NCBI GenBank assembly: GCA_039908105.1
Contig: JAMOBI010000027.1
Coordinates: 1 to 64,000, forward strand
Direction of reading: 5' to 3'
Origin: Magnetaquiglobus sp039908105
GTDB taxonomy: Bacteria > Pseudomonadota > Magnetococcia > Magnetococcales > Magnetaquicoccaceae
Length of the DNA stretch: 64,000 nucleotides
Part shown: positions 25,555 through 33,903 of the stretch, in pieces
Layout: every line of letters starts with the position of its first letter
How positions within the stretch are numbered: position 1 is the first letter of the stretch
Program-made: the position numbers and the translations under genes
Notes under the pieces: generated by a model
Seen by the model: only the letters and a program-made list of their open reading frames with translations
What the model was told of the DNA's origin: nothing
Database searches by the model: none

Positions 25555-27894
25555 TCACTGGCCCTTCTGTGATGAAGGTTCCTTTGGCCGCCAGTTACTG
25601 GACAATTCCCGTGCCTTCTCGATCTGGGCAGATGTCATCTTAAGTTTTATAAAATCCCTCATGCGAGTACCTTCTGCGGCAATTATATTATTAAATCCTG
25701 CCACAGCTAAATTGAACCACATGTAGGCCAGCACGTAATCCTTGGAGACACCCTTTCCGTCCATGTACATCTGTCCAAGAAGACTTTGCGCCATTGCATC
25801 CCCTTGGTCCGCTGCTTTGCGATACCACTTCACCGCTTCCTGGTAATCCTGGGGGACTCCCCTGCCGTCCTCGTACATCGTACCAAGGCTCCATTGCCCA
25901 TCTGGATCACCCTGATCAGCCGCCTTGCGAAACCACTTCATCGTTTCCGAGACTTCTTCCATCTCGGAATACATCATACCCAGTTGCCATTGCGCCTTTG
26001 CCTCCCCCTGATCAGCCGCCTTCTGATACCACCTCATCGCTTCCTGGTAATCCTGGGGGACTCCTTTACCTTCCTCGTACATCGTACCAAGATTGTTTTG
26101 CGCCTTTGCATACCCCTGATCAGCCGCCTTGCGAAACCACTTCAAAGCTTCTTGGTAATCCTGGGGGACGCCTTGCCCATTGAGATATGCTACGCCTATA
26201 TTGTTTTGCGCCCATGCATCCCCCTGATCCGCTGCCTTATAACACTCCACCGCTTCCTGGTAATCCTGGGGGATTGAGTACATCAGGAATCCCCGCTCAG
26301 TCGCCTTGCTATACCACTCCACCGCTTCCTGGTAATCCTGGGGGACTCCTTTCCCTTCAAAGTACATCAGGCAAAGATCCAATTGTGCCCATGCATCCCC
26401 CTTATCAGCCGCCTGGCGAAACCACTTCATCGCTTCTTGGTAATCCTGGGGGACTCCTTTCCCTTCGAAGTACATCGTACCAAGATTGACTTGTGCTGTT
26501 ACATCCCCCTGATCAGCCGCCTTGCGATACCACTTCACCGTTTCCTGGTAATCCTGGGGGACTCCTTCCACTTCGAAGTACATCGTACCAAGATTGACTT
26601 GTGCTGTTACATCCCCCTGATCAGCCGCCTTGCGATACCACTTCACCGCTTCCTCGTAATCCTTGTGGACGCCTTCACCGTACTCGTACATCTTACCAAG
26701 ACACCATTGACCTTCTGCATCCCCTTGGTCCGCCGCCTTCCGATACCACGTCATCGCTTCCTGGTAGTCCTGGGGGACGCCACTTCCGTAATTGTACATC
26801 CAGCCAAGTTTAACTTGCCCCGTTGCATCCCCCTTATCAGCCGCCTTGCGATACCACCTAATCGCTTCTAGGTAATCCTGTGGGACTCCTTGCCCATTGG
26901 AGTACATCGAGCCAAGATTGACTTGCGCCTTTACCTCCCCCTGATCAGCGGCTTTACGACATTGCTCAATCATTGCAATGAACTCAGCGTCCGGTCCAGT
27001 TTCTTGCACACTTTCTTGTGATGGGTAGAAATTATCAGACTGAGCAGATGGATGATTGACAGAATTAGCACTACCATTATGTTCTGAGCTTACGGTTTGC
27101 TTTTTAATCTGCTCCGGTTGCTGTTCTTTGTTGTTTTGTGCAACTGGCTGAGATGGAGCGCTTAATGTAAAATTCTCAATTTCAGCCAATTCACGTTCAT
27201 AATCAGCACGAATTGATTCATATCTTGCAGATCTCTTTGCGCTACTCACATAATAATCTCTTAAAAAGAATGCGCAAAAAAAAGACAGAAATGAAGATAA
27301 CAAAGCTATTCCAATAATAGTTGCTTTTGGTAGCAGGAATGAACATAGAATAGCGAATACAATAAAGCATATTGTAAAATATGGCTGGAAACTTGGGTCC
27401 GGCAACACTTCATTAAAGCGCGATTCATACCTTGAATTGAGATCCCTCTTTTTTTCTTCAATGAAAGACTGGCGTTTTAACCGTTCTTCTTCAGCAATTC
27501 TTTCACGTCGCTTTTTTTCTTCCAAAGCAATGCGTCGATCTCTTTCGTCTGTTTCCCTTTGTTGTCTAATAGCTTCCGCCTTGGCTCTGTCAGCGCGCCT
27601 AAAATTTTCGATTAGTGCACTTGACCCAATGACGCCTCTGATTGAGTCAATTGCCTCCTCAACTGAGCAACGAAACCATTCTTTTCCTTCTCGCTGATTT
27701 CTTAATTGATAATGAACCTTCTTTTCAATATCTAATGGGGCTTCGACCAACACGTCGTAGTCCACGCTGTACGGATGTGGTATGCCAGTATTGTTCAATT
27801 CTGCAGCTCTCCGTTCAGGGGCTCTCGTACTGTAGCCGACCTTGACCAGATTGGGCATTGCCTTGTTGGTAATTACATAAACCCATCCTTTCAT
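25555..27894 (-). CDS. T5orf172 (GIY-YIG) / membrane / Sel1-repeat fusion protein
   Basis: 779 residues. 1-95: a T5orf172-type GIY-YIG domain (GWVYVITN ... LVKVGYSTRAPERRAAELN). 100-170: a charged coiled coil (RRIALEEKKRRERIAEEERL). About 175-230: two membrane segments (FTICFIVFAILCSFLL and IIGIALLSSFLSFFCAFFL). 310-740: about twelve Sel1-like repeats, each with a GVPQDYQEA core and a KAADQGDA end, one shortened. The repeats would form a binding solenoid and the N-terminus could cut DNA at the membrane. As cargo beside the right att site it is a defence candidate. The function is inferred, not shown. Confidence 0.7.
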   Translation of the reverse strand: MKGWVYVITNKAMPNLVKVGYSTRAPERRAAELNNTGIPHPYSVDYDVLVEAPLDIEKKVHYQLRNQREGKEWFRCSVEEAIDSIRGVIGSSALIENFRRADRAKAEAIRQQRETDERDRRIALEEKKRRERIAEEERLKRQSFIEEKKRDLNSRYESRFNEVLPDPSFQPYFTICFIVFAILCSFLLPKATIIGIALLSSFLSFFCAFFLRDYYVSSAKRSARYESIRADYERELAEIENFTLSAPSQPVAQNNKEQQPEQIKKQTVSSEHNGSANSVNHPSAQSDNFYPSQESVQETGPDAEFIAMIEQCRKAADQGEVKAQVNLGSMYSNGQGVPQDYLEAIRWYRKAADKGDATGQVKLGWMYNYGSGVPQDYQEAMTWYRKAADQGDAEGQWCLGKMYEYGEGVHKDYEEAVKWYRKAADQGDVTAQVNLGTMYFEVEGVPQDYQETVKWYRKAADQGDVTAQVNLGTMYFEGKGVPQDYQEAMKWFRQAADKGDAWAQLDLCLMYFEGKGVPQDYQEAVEWYSKATERGFLMYSIPQDYQEAVECYKAADQGDAWAQNNIGVAYLNGQGVPQDYQEALKWFRKAADQGYAKAQNNLGTMYEEGKGVPQDYQEAMRWYQKAADQGEAKAQWQLGMMYSEMEEVSETMKWFRKAADQGDPDGQWSLGTMYEDGRGVPQDYQEAVKWYRKAADQGDAMAQSLLGQMYMDGKGVSKDYVLAYMWFNLAVAGFNNIIAAEGTRMRDFIKLKMTSAQIEKARELSSNWRPKEPSSQKGQ

Positions 27895-28737
27895 AGTAAA
27901 TATCCTTCTGTTTTGTAAATTATGCTCAACGGATTAAGTGGAGCATACCAGAATTTTCGTTCAGCTTTGAAGCGCAAAATGCAGTGACGGTCACGACTTC
28001 GATACCCTGGGGGATACCCATCCGCTTCCCGTATTCAACACTTTGCCGGGACTCGTCAAAATCGGCAGCGCATGAGTCATACAGGGGCATCGATATATCG
28101 ACTAAAGCCGAACTTTCGACGCCGGGCAGTTTGCATTTTGCTCTTGCCGATTTTCGTTTTCGGCTCTGATTTCAAAAAGCTGTTCCCGGATTTCAAACGC
28201 CATACCTCCGGTCGTGGATCCTCCTTGCAAGCTCACGAGAGGCGCGCTGTGTGCGGGCGATTATTTGGCAGTGGTATTACGTCCATTGCCGTGGAACGCG
28301 CCAGACGAGCGCACAGAGATCGCAACGGGCAACCGCTACACTTTGGACTTCGAGTCGTGCCCGTACATGCGTTTGAACGGTTCCGGTTCCCCTGTCACGG
28401 GTGGTGCGCACTGGTTGAGGCCGTGCCGTGGATCGTATCAGTCGTGCGCACAGAGGCCGTAACAGGATCCGTTACGGTGGGGATCATGCCGGCCTGGAAG
28501 GGAACCCGCAAGCCGAGGCGATCCTGAATCCCTTCAGGTGGTGTTACAGGGGATTGGACGCTGGGCGGTAGCAGGTCGGCGGCAGAGGGTTGGAACCTTC
28601 CTTGGCAGTCAGGAGGAAGGTGGAATCAACAAAGGCGTGATCAGGAGTCGGAGGAGATCCCGGTTTCGCGGGCGGATGCACCCTGGATCGAAGCGTAATC
28701 CCTGTCATGTCAGGTGGCCGTAAATGTTTGATTTAGA
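27895..28737. other. Right end of element 3, no supported gene
   Basis: About 840 bp. Several frames overlap on the plus strand (for example 28072-28527) but none has a recognisable domain, a good ribosome site or convincing codon use. It may hold decayed phage DNA. Confidence 0.3.
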
Positions 28738-28812
<75 letters not shown>

Positions 28813-28963
28813 GTTTGAACCGAACTCGATTACTATACCCCGAATCGGGGGCTGGGTCAACCATTCCTGCCAAGATTACCGTGGAACTCCTGAAGGGAGG
28901 TCTACGGGTGGTGGGGATGGGGGAATCCCTCCATCCAGCAAGGGAGTGGCGACTCGATGGCAA

Positions 28964-29368
28964 TCAGTGGTTCGAGGACTCCAGCATCGAACGATAGTCG
29001 TCGGCTGAAAGCAGGTTGGCCACAGTCATGGGTTGTTCAGGACGCAAGCGGATCATCCATCCCTCGGAATAAGGGGCCGCATTGACCTGTTCAGGAGCAG
29101 ACTCCAGCTCCGTATTGATCGCGCTCACCGTGCCGCTCAACGGCGCGTAGAGATCGGAAACCGACTTGACCGATTCGACTACGCCGAACGGTTTGCCCTG
29201 CTCCAGCCGGGCACCAACCTGTGGCAGCTCCACAAACACCACGTCTCCCAAGGCATGCGCGGCATAAGCTGTGATACCCACCTCCACTTCATGGTCATTC
29301 AGAACACGCGCCCATTCGTGCTCCCGGCTGTAACGCAATTCCCGTGGAATTTCTCCGATCTCCGACAT
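28964..29368 (-). CDS. gcvH: Glycine cleavage system H protein
   Basis: 134 residues, the normal length. It carries the lipoyl domain with the lipoylated Lys in GVVESVKSVSDLYAPLSG and the typical opening LRYSREHEWARV and GITAYAAHALGDVVFVELP. It shuttles the aminomethyl group between the P, T and L proteins in glycine oxidation, or acts as a lipoyl carrier. No gcvT or gcvP is adjacent within the window. First core gene after the integrated region. Confidence 0.96.
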   Translation of the reverse strand: MSEIGEIPRELRYSREHEWARVLNDHEVEVGITAYAAHALGDVVFVELPQVGARLEQGKPFGVVESVKSVSDLYAPLSGTVSAINTELESAPEQVNAAPYSEGWMIRLRPEQPMTVANLLSADDYRSMLESSNH

Positions 29369-29477
29369 GCTCGTTGTATCCTAAAGTTATAGTTCGCATC
29401 AGGTTGATTGGCGTCATTATGTGCGGTTCTTGCGACCAAAGGCAATCCTTCTCTAAAGCTTGAGTACAAATTGATGA

Positions 29478-30497
29478 TTACACATCCAGAAAACGTGCCA
29501 TGGAGAGCAGTGCACCGGACAACCCCAGAATCGCACCCAATCCCACGAGCAGACCCATCTGACTCCACGGCAGAAAAGCCAATTGCAGGCTCACACCGAA
29601 TGTCTGCCCCATCTCCAGCAAGGCACCGTGTGCACCAAAATAAAGTCCGGCGGTCAGCACCATGGCACCGCTGGCCCCCAGCACCCCCTGCAACACCCCC
29701 TCGTAAATGAACGGGGCGCGAATGAAAGCGTCATCCGCCCCCAAAAAACGCATGATCTCCATCTCATCCCGACGGGCGATGATGGTCAACTTGATCGTGT
29801 TCGACACGATCAATGCCACCGTCAGCAGCAACAAGAGCGAAATCGTATTCCCCACATGGCGAATCGCCTGAATCACACCCGCCAGTCGTTCCACCCATTG
29901 CCGGTCGTACGAGACCGACTCCACCCCTGGCATGGCGCCAATCCTTGCGATCAGCACATCCGCCCGTGCCGCATCGCCACGCGATAGCCGAAACTCGAAT
30001 GAATGAGGCAGAGGATTTTCATCCAGCTCATCCAGAATCGCGGCCTCTTCACCAAGCAACGCTTTCAGTCGCGCCACCGCTTCTGCGGGTGGGATCACGA
30101 TCAATTCGCTGACACCGGGCTGACCGCCAATCGTCTTGCCGACCTGGAGCAACTGCTCACGTTCCACCCCACGCCGCATGAAGACCGTCACCTGATTCTC
30201 ATCCTCCCACTGGCTCAACACGCGGTTGGCATTGACCAAAAACAACGAAAAAACCCCATGAATGGTGAGAGCCAAAGCAATGACGATACAAGTCGTCCAG
30301 TGCGACAATGATTTGTCGGCAAACGGTCGCCATGCCCGTTGCAGCGCACGCGCATGAAAAATCCTCGAAGTGATGCCATTCCCCTTCAGAGGCTTGCGAT
30401 TCGGCATACCGGGAGTCGTCCCCTCTCCGCGTGGGGTAGCACCTCGGTATTCGTTGCCCATCGGGGCTCCTGGTCGATCGTTGGAGCGCATGTTCAT
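29478..30497 (-). CDS. ftsX: Cell division protein FtsX
   Basis: 339 residues with four predicted membrane segments (about 70-90, 215-240, 260-290, 310-330) and the periplasmic loop between the first two (NQVTVFMRRGVEREQLLQV). TIIARRDEMEIMRFLGADD is the conserved FtsX segment before TM3. With FtsE it regulates peptidoglycan hydrolases at the septum. It overlaps ftsE by 4 bp. A basic, Gly/Pro-rich N-terminal extension of about 45 residues is longer than usual. Confidence 0.95.
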   Translation of the reverse strand: MNMRSNDRPGAPMGNEYRGATPRGEGTTPGMPNRKPLKGNGITSRIFHARALQRAWRPFADKSLSHWTTCIVIALALTIHGVFSLFLVNANRVLSQWEDENQVTVFMRRGVEREQLLQVGKTIGGQPGVSELIVIPPAEAVARLKALLGEEAAILDELDENPLPHSFEFRLSRGDAARADVLIARIGAMPGVESVSYDRQWVERLAGVIQAIRHVGNTISLLLLLTVALIVSNTIKLTIIARRDEMEIMRFLGADDAFIRAPFIYEGVLQGVLGASGAMVLTAGLYFGAHGALLEMGQTFGVSLQLAFLPWSQMGLLVGLGAILGLSGALLSMARFLDV

Positions 30498-31186
30498 GCG
30501 ACCTCCGGATCGCGAAACGGGCGTGAAAAATGAGGATGAAGCAGCGCACCATCCCGCATCTCGATGCGTGGATGCGCGGTTTCAGCGGCCAGATCCAGAT
30601 CATGGGTCGCGACCAGGACCGTAGTTCCCTGGTGGTGCAACTCCTCGAAGAGTGCGAGAATCTGCCGGCCCATCTCCTTGTCCAGGTTACCGGTGGGCTC
30701 ATCGGCGATCACCAGTGGAGGACGGTTCACCGTGGCACGGGCGATCGCCAAGCGTTGCTGCTCTCCGCCGGAGAGCGAAATGGGATTCTGATGCATCCGT
30801 TCCAACAAGCTGACATTTTGCAGGGCGCGGCGCACCTGTCCGGGGATGCGGGTCGGATCATGCCCCGCCACCTCCATGGCCAGGGCCACGTTGTCGAAGA
30901 CCGAACGATCGTAAAGCAGTTTGAAATCCTGAAAAATCACCCCAATGCCACGTCTGAGCAGCGGCAATTGCGTGCGTGCCAGACGCGCCACATCGCGTCC
31001 GTCCACCAGCACTGCCCCTTCAGATGGCACCACGGCCCGGTAAATCAGACGCAACACCGTGCTCTTGCCGGCCCCGGAGTGACCGGTCAAAAAGTGAAAC
31101 GATCCCTTCGGCAGATGAAACGAGACCCGTTTCAGGGCCTCGTAGCCGGTCGAATATCGCAACGTGACGTTGTGGAATTGGATCAT
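30494..31186 (-). CDS. ftsE: Cell division ATP-binding protein FtsE
   Basis: About 230 residues from ATG 31186 (MIQFHNVTLRYSTG); an upstream in-frame start at 31225 adds 13 residues unlike the family. Walker A GHSGAGKS, signature LSGGEQQRLAIARA, Walker B VIADEPTG, and TTVLVATHDL with the H-loop His. The ABC ATPase partner of FtsX. Confidence 0.96.
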   Translation of the reverse strand: MIQFHNVTLRYSTGYEALKRVSFHLPKGSFHFLTGHSGAGKSTVLRLIYRAVVPSEGAVLVDGRDVARLARTQLPLLRRGIGVIFQDFKLLYDRSVFDNVALAMEVAGHDPTRIPGQVRRALQNVSLLERMHQNPISLSGGEQQRLAIARATVNRPPLVIADEPTGNLDKEMGRQILALFEELHHQGTTVLVATHDLDLAAETAHPRIEMRDGALLHPHFSRPFRDPEVA

Positions 31187-31386
31187 GGGATGGCAAATAC
31201 CGATGGATGGACGGTAATCTTTCATGTTACCGTGTTGCGGTCCGGATCACAAGTTGACCCGCACGGATCGGATTGTTTGATTCCAACCGGGTCATTGAGC
31301 AGCTTGCGTTGTTTCAATCAAAAGAATTCCGTATAGTAGGTTTGTGAAACCTTGTCTGGCGGCTTTCCATTCCATGGAGTCGAGAC

Positions 31387-33036
31387 GTGATCGTACAATG
31401 TGAAAGCTGTCGCGCCCAATTCGATGTGGATGATGACATCCTGCGTCCTTCGGGTCGCAAGTTGAAATGTTCCCAATGTCAGGCGGTCTTTTTCCAACCA
31501 CCACCGAAGAGTCGCGACTCCAAGGGTGGGGAAACGGTTCGAGGAGCGGATCCGCAGACCGGTGATACGACACGCGGCAGAGATGCGCGGCGCGGCGAAA
31601 CAACCCGTGGAGCCGATACCGCACCGCAAACCGAGAGTTTTCGTCAAAGCGAGAGTTTCAGGAGGCAACCGCCTGAGGAGATGGCGCGCTTTGTGCCGGA
31701 TGGTTCCGAACCCGAAGATGAAGGAGATGAGGGATTGCCGGAACCCGAAGAGATCATCGAGGAAGAGGACGACATCAGTCTGGACGACTTTGGTGACATC
31801 CAGATTCAGGATGCATTCGGCGCGGGTGATGAATCTGAGGGGAACCATACACAGCAACCACACCCTGCTGCCTCATCACCCGGCGAAGAGATCTTGGCCG
31901 ATGAGGCATTGGGTGAATTGTTTGGGGATCTTTCCCTGGATGGACCAGAGACACAGGAGACCGAGGAGCCGGCGCGGGGTGGTCTGATCGGAACCTATCT
32001 GCAAAACGACCCCATTGAGGAGTTGGAGGAAGAAGCACCTCCACCGCCTCCACCGCCTCCACCGCCTCCACCGCCTCCACCGCCCGTGACACCGATGCGT
32101 GCTGCACCCGTACCGCCGCCGCCCGATGAAGACGATGACGCGGAAACCGTTGTGGGATCGATGGGACGTCTGGCCTTGGCCAAACCCACGGCCCGTGAGT
32201 TGGAACTTGCAAGATTGGCACGAGAAAAGCAAGCAACTCCTCCACCGACACCAACTCCAGCTCCACCTCCACCACCTCCGCCGCCCCCGCCGCCGCCCGC
32301 GCCGGTCAAGCCGGAGCCGAAAAAGGAGACTTTCGTCAAAGTGGAACCGAAATTGATCGACGATGTTGTCGTTGAGAATGAACCGGATGAGGGGTCCGGA
32401 AGCAGCGCGGGCGCGCGCCGACTTGGCTTTTTAAGCGTCTTTCTGTTGATATTGCTTGCATTCGGCCTGTTGTCATTGACCGACTGGTGGACCTATAAGC
32501 GGTTCGATCTGTTCAGCGATTACCGTTTCACCTCCGCACAGGGGGAGTGGCGTCGCTATCCGTATGGTTTGGTTCTGCTGGTGTCAGGTGAGATGGTCAA
32601 CAGCAGCCGTCAGGTCAAGCACGTACCCGGAATTCGGGTGGTGCTGCTGGATGCCGAAGGCAAGGAACTGACATCGGCGACCGGTTATGCCGGGCGTGTC
32701 GTGGATGATAAATCTTTGGACGAGAGCAGCGAGGCGGCCCTGAGGACCATGGCCGGTCTGCAGAGCGAAGAAAAACGTTTGAAGGTCAACAGAATGATGC
32801 CGGGACAAACGGCGCCGTACCAAATCCTCTTCGTCAAACCGCCGCCGGAGAGTTCCCAGTTCCGTTTGCAGCTGCTGTTGCCGGATGGCAAGGGTCAGAT
32901 CACCCGAGAAAAGGCCCTGCCCGACAAGGAGGCCGGAGTGAAAGGCGCCGCCTCGGCAGCCGGTTCAAAGCGATATGTTTTCATAAGGTGTTTTGTAAAA
33001 GCCAAAAAACACCTTATAAAACCGCAACCAGCTTGA
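31387..33036 (+). CDS. Zinc-ribbon / Pro-rich / DUF3426-type membrane protein
   Basis: 549 residues. 1-38: an MJ0042-type zinc finger (IVQCESCRAQF ... KLKCSQCQAVFF). 60-200: acidic linker. About 215-325: two long proline tracts. A membrane segment follows (LGFLSVFLLILLAFGLLSL), then a C-terminal domain like DUF3426 (YPYGLVLLVSGEMVNSSRQV ... ASGY-type core). The family's role is unknown, probably envelope-related. The last codons (KPQPA and stop) lie in the border of the palindromic repeat at 33019, so the natural C-terminus may have been replaced. Confidence 0.8.
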   Translation: MIVQCESCRAQFDVDDDILRPSGRKLKCSQCQAVFFQPPPKSRDSKGGETVRGADPQTGDTTRGRDARRGETTRGADTAPQTESFRQSESFRRQPPEEMARFVPDGSEPEDEGDEGLPEPEEIIEEEDDISLDDFGDIQIQDAFGAGDESEGNHTQQPHPAASSPGEEILADEALGELFGDLSLDGPETQETEEPARGGLIGTYLQNDPIEELEEEAPPPPPPPPPPPPPPPPVTPMRAAPVPPPPDEDDDAETVVGSMGRLALAKPTARELELARLAREKQATPPPTPTPAPPPPPPPPPPPPAPVKPEPKKETFVKVEPKLIDDVVVENEPDEGSGSSAGARRLGFLSVFLLILLAFGLLSLTDWWTYKRFDLFSDYRFTSAQGEWRRYPYGLVLLVSGEMVNSSRQVKHVPGIRVVLLDAEGKELTSATGYAGRVVDDKSLDESSEAALRTMAGLQSEEKRLKVNRMMPGQTAPYQILFVKPPPESSQFRLQLLLPDGKGQITREKALPDKEAGVKGAASAAGSKRYVFIRCFVKAKKHLIKPQPA

Positions 33037-33264
33037 AATGTGTAGTTTTTATTGGTGAGAAAAAAGAGAGGGTCTGGGAGATTCATCTCCCAGGGTTTTG
33101 TCTTTGACTTTAGCGCGCTCTTTAAAAGAAGCATTTTTCGCGTTTTTTGCGAAAAATGCGCCGCGCGCCGCCTTCGCGGGAGTCGTTTCCGCTTTTTGGA
33201 AACGACTCCCGCATCTTGCACGCAGCCTTGCGAAAAACTACGCATCCCAGAATGGGTGTGGTTT
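33019..33264 (+). repeat. Modular palindromic repeat, copy 1 (forward)
   Basis: It starts AAACCGCAACC and ends GGGTGTGGTTT (inverted ends). Inside are a CTGGGAGATTCATCTCCCAG hairpin beside an A/T run, an AAGCATTTTTCGCG/CGCGAAAAATGC-type stem and an apical GCGGGAGTCGTTTCC/GGAAACGACTCCCGC stem. Confidence 0.85.
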
Positions 33265-33282
33265 AAAAAACAAAAAACGAAT

Positions 33283-33432
33283 CTCGCGAAGGCGGCGTGC
33301 GGCCCTTTTTTCGCAAAAAACGCTTCTTTTGAAGAGCGCGCTAAAAGCCAAAGTCAAAAGCAAAACCCTGGGAGATGAATCTCCCAGACCCTCTCTTTTT
33401 TTTACCAATAAAAGCTACACATTCCAACGCTG
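33283..33432 (-). repeat. Modular palindromic repeat, copy 2 (reverse, partial)
   Basis: Facing copy 1. It lacks the apical GCGGGAGTCG stem and the outer end. The GGGAGATGAATCTCCC hairpin followed by CTCTCTTTTTTTT would terminate plus-strand transcription before the convergent IHF-like gene. Confidence 0.8.
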
Positions 33433-33437
33433 GCGAA

Positions 33438-33713
33438 TCAGTCCTCGTCCTCGGCAGCCCCCTCCGTGAGCACCAACGGGCTGGCGCGATAGGTGACCAC
33501 TTTGCGGCTGGTGATTTCGATCGGCTCACCGGTCTTGGGATTGCGCCCCGGACGGGCCCGCTTGCTTCCGGACAGCTTCACGGTTTCGCCCAACTCCAGA
33601 CGCTGGGTGATCATCTCGAACACCTGCTCCACAATGGCGGTCGATTTGGGCCTGGAAAGTCCGATGCGCTCGTAAACCGCTTCGACCAGATCCGCTTTGG
33701 TGGTAGTTGCCAT
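33438..33713 (-). CDS. HU/IHF-family DNA-binding protein (IHF alpha-like)
   Basis: 91 residues from ATG 33713, with GGGGAAGG upstream; in-frame codons farther up do not match the family. KADLVEAVYERIGLSRPKST ... GETVKLSG ... RPGRNPKTGEPIEITSRKVV is IHF/HU. Between KLSG and RPGRNPKTG there are only 4 residues where IHF alpha has about 11 (FGNF and following), so a piece of the core beta structure before the DNA-binding arm is missing. It may be a divergent or impaired nucleoid protein. Confidence 0.85.
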   Translation of the reverse strand: MATTTKADLVEAVYERIGLSRPKSTAIVEQVFEMITQRLELGETVKLSGSKRARPGRNPKTGEPIEITSRKVVTYRASPLVLTEGAAEDED

Positions 33714-33903
33714 TTCCTTCCCCTTGAATTCCAACAGCTCTATGGAATGATCGTTCAAATGGCCCGCCGCATCCGTCTCCCAGACGCCGCGAACCTTGCC
33801 GCCTTGCTGGCACAATGCCACTCAGTATGCCTTGTAATCCGCTATATTCGCAAGAGTCATTATCACTTTTTACAATAGGGCTTTTTAAAAAACGAACAGT
33901 CAA

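Noticed and set aside
25780..26950. Regular repeat with about 108-bp period resembling a tandem or CRISPR-like array
   Set aside because: The period equals 36 codons and matches Sel1-like protein repeats on the minus strand; there are no constant repeats with unique spacers.
28072..28527. Plus-strand frame of 151 codons near the right end of element 3
   Set aside because: It competes with other frames in the same DNA and has no recognisable protein pattern; possibly decayed DNA.
32035..32085. Short tandem DNA repeat of CCACCGCCT type
   Set aside because: It encodes the proline tract of the zinc-ribbon protein and needs no further explanation.
31995..32339. Gly-rich minus-strand frame
   Set aside because: It is the complement of the proline tracts of the zinc-ribbon protein.
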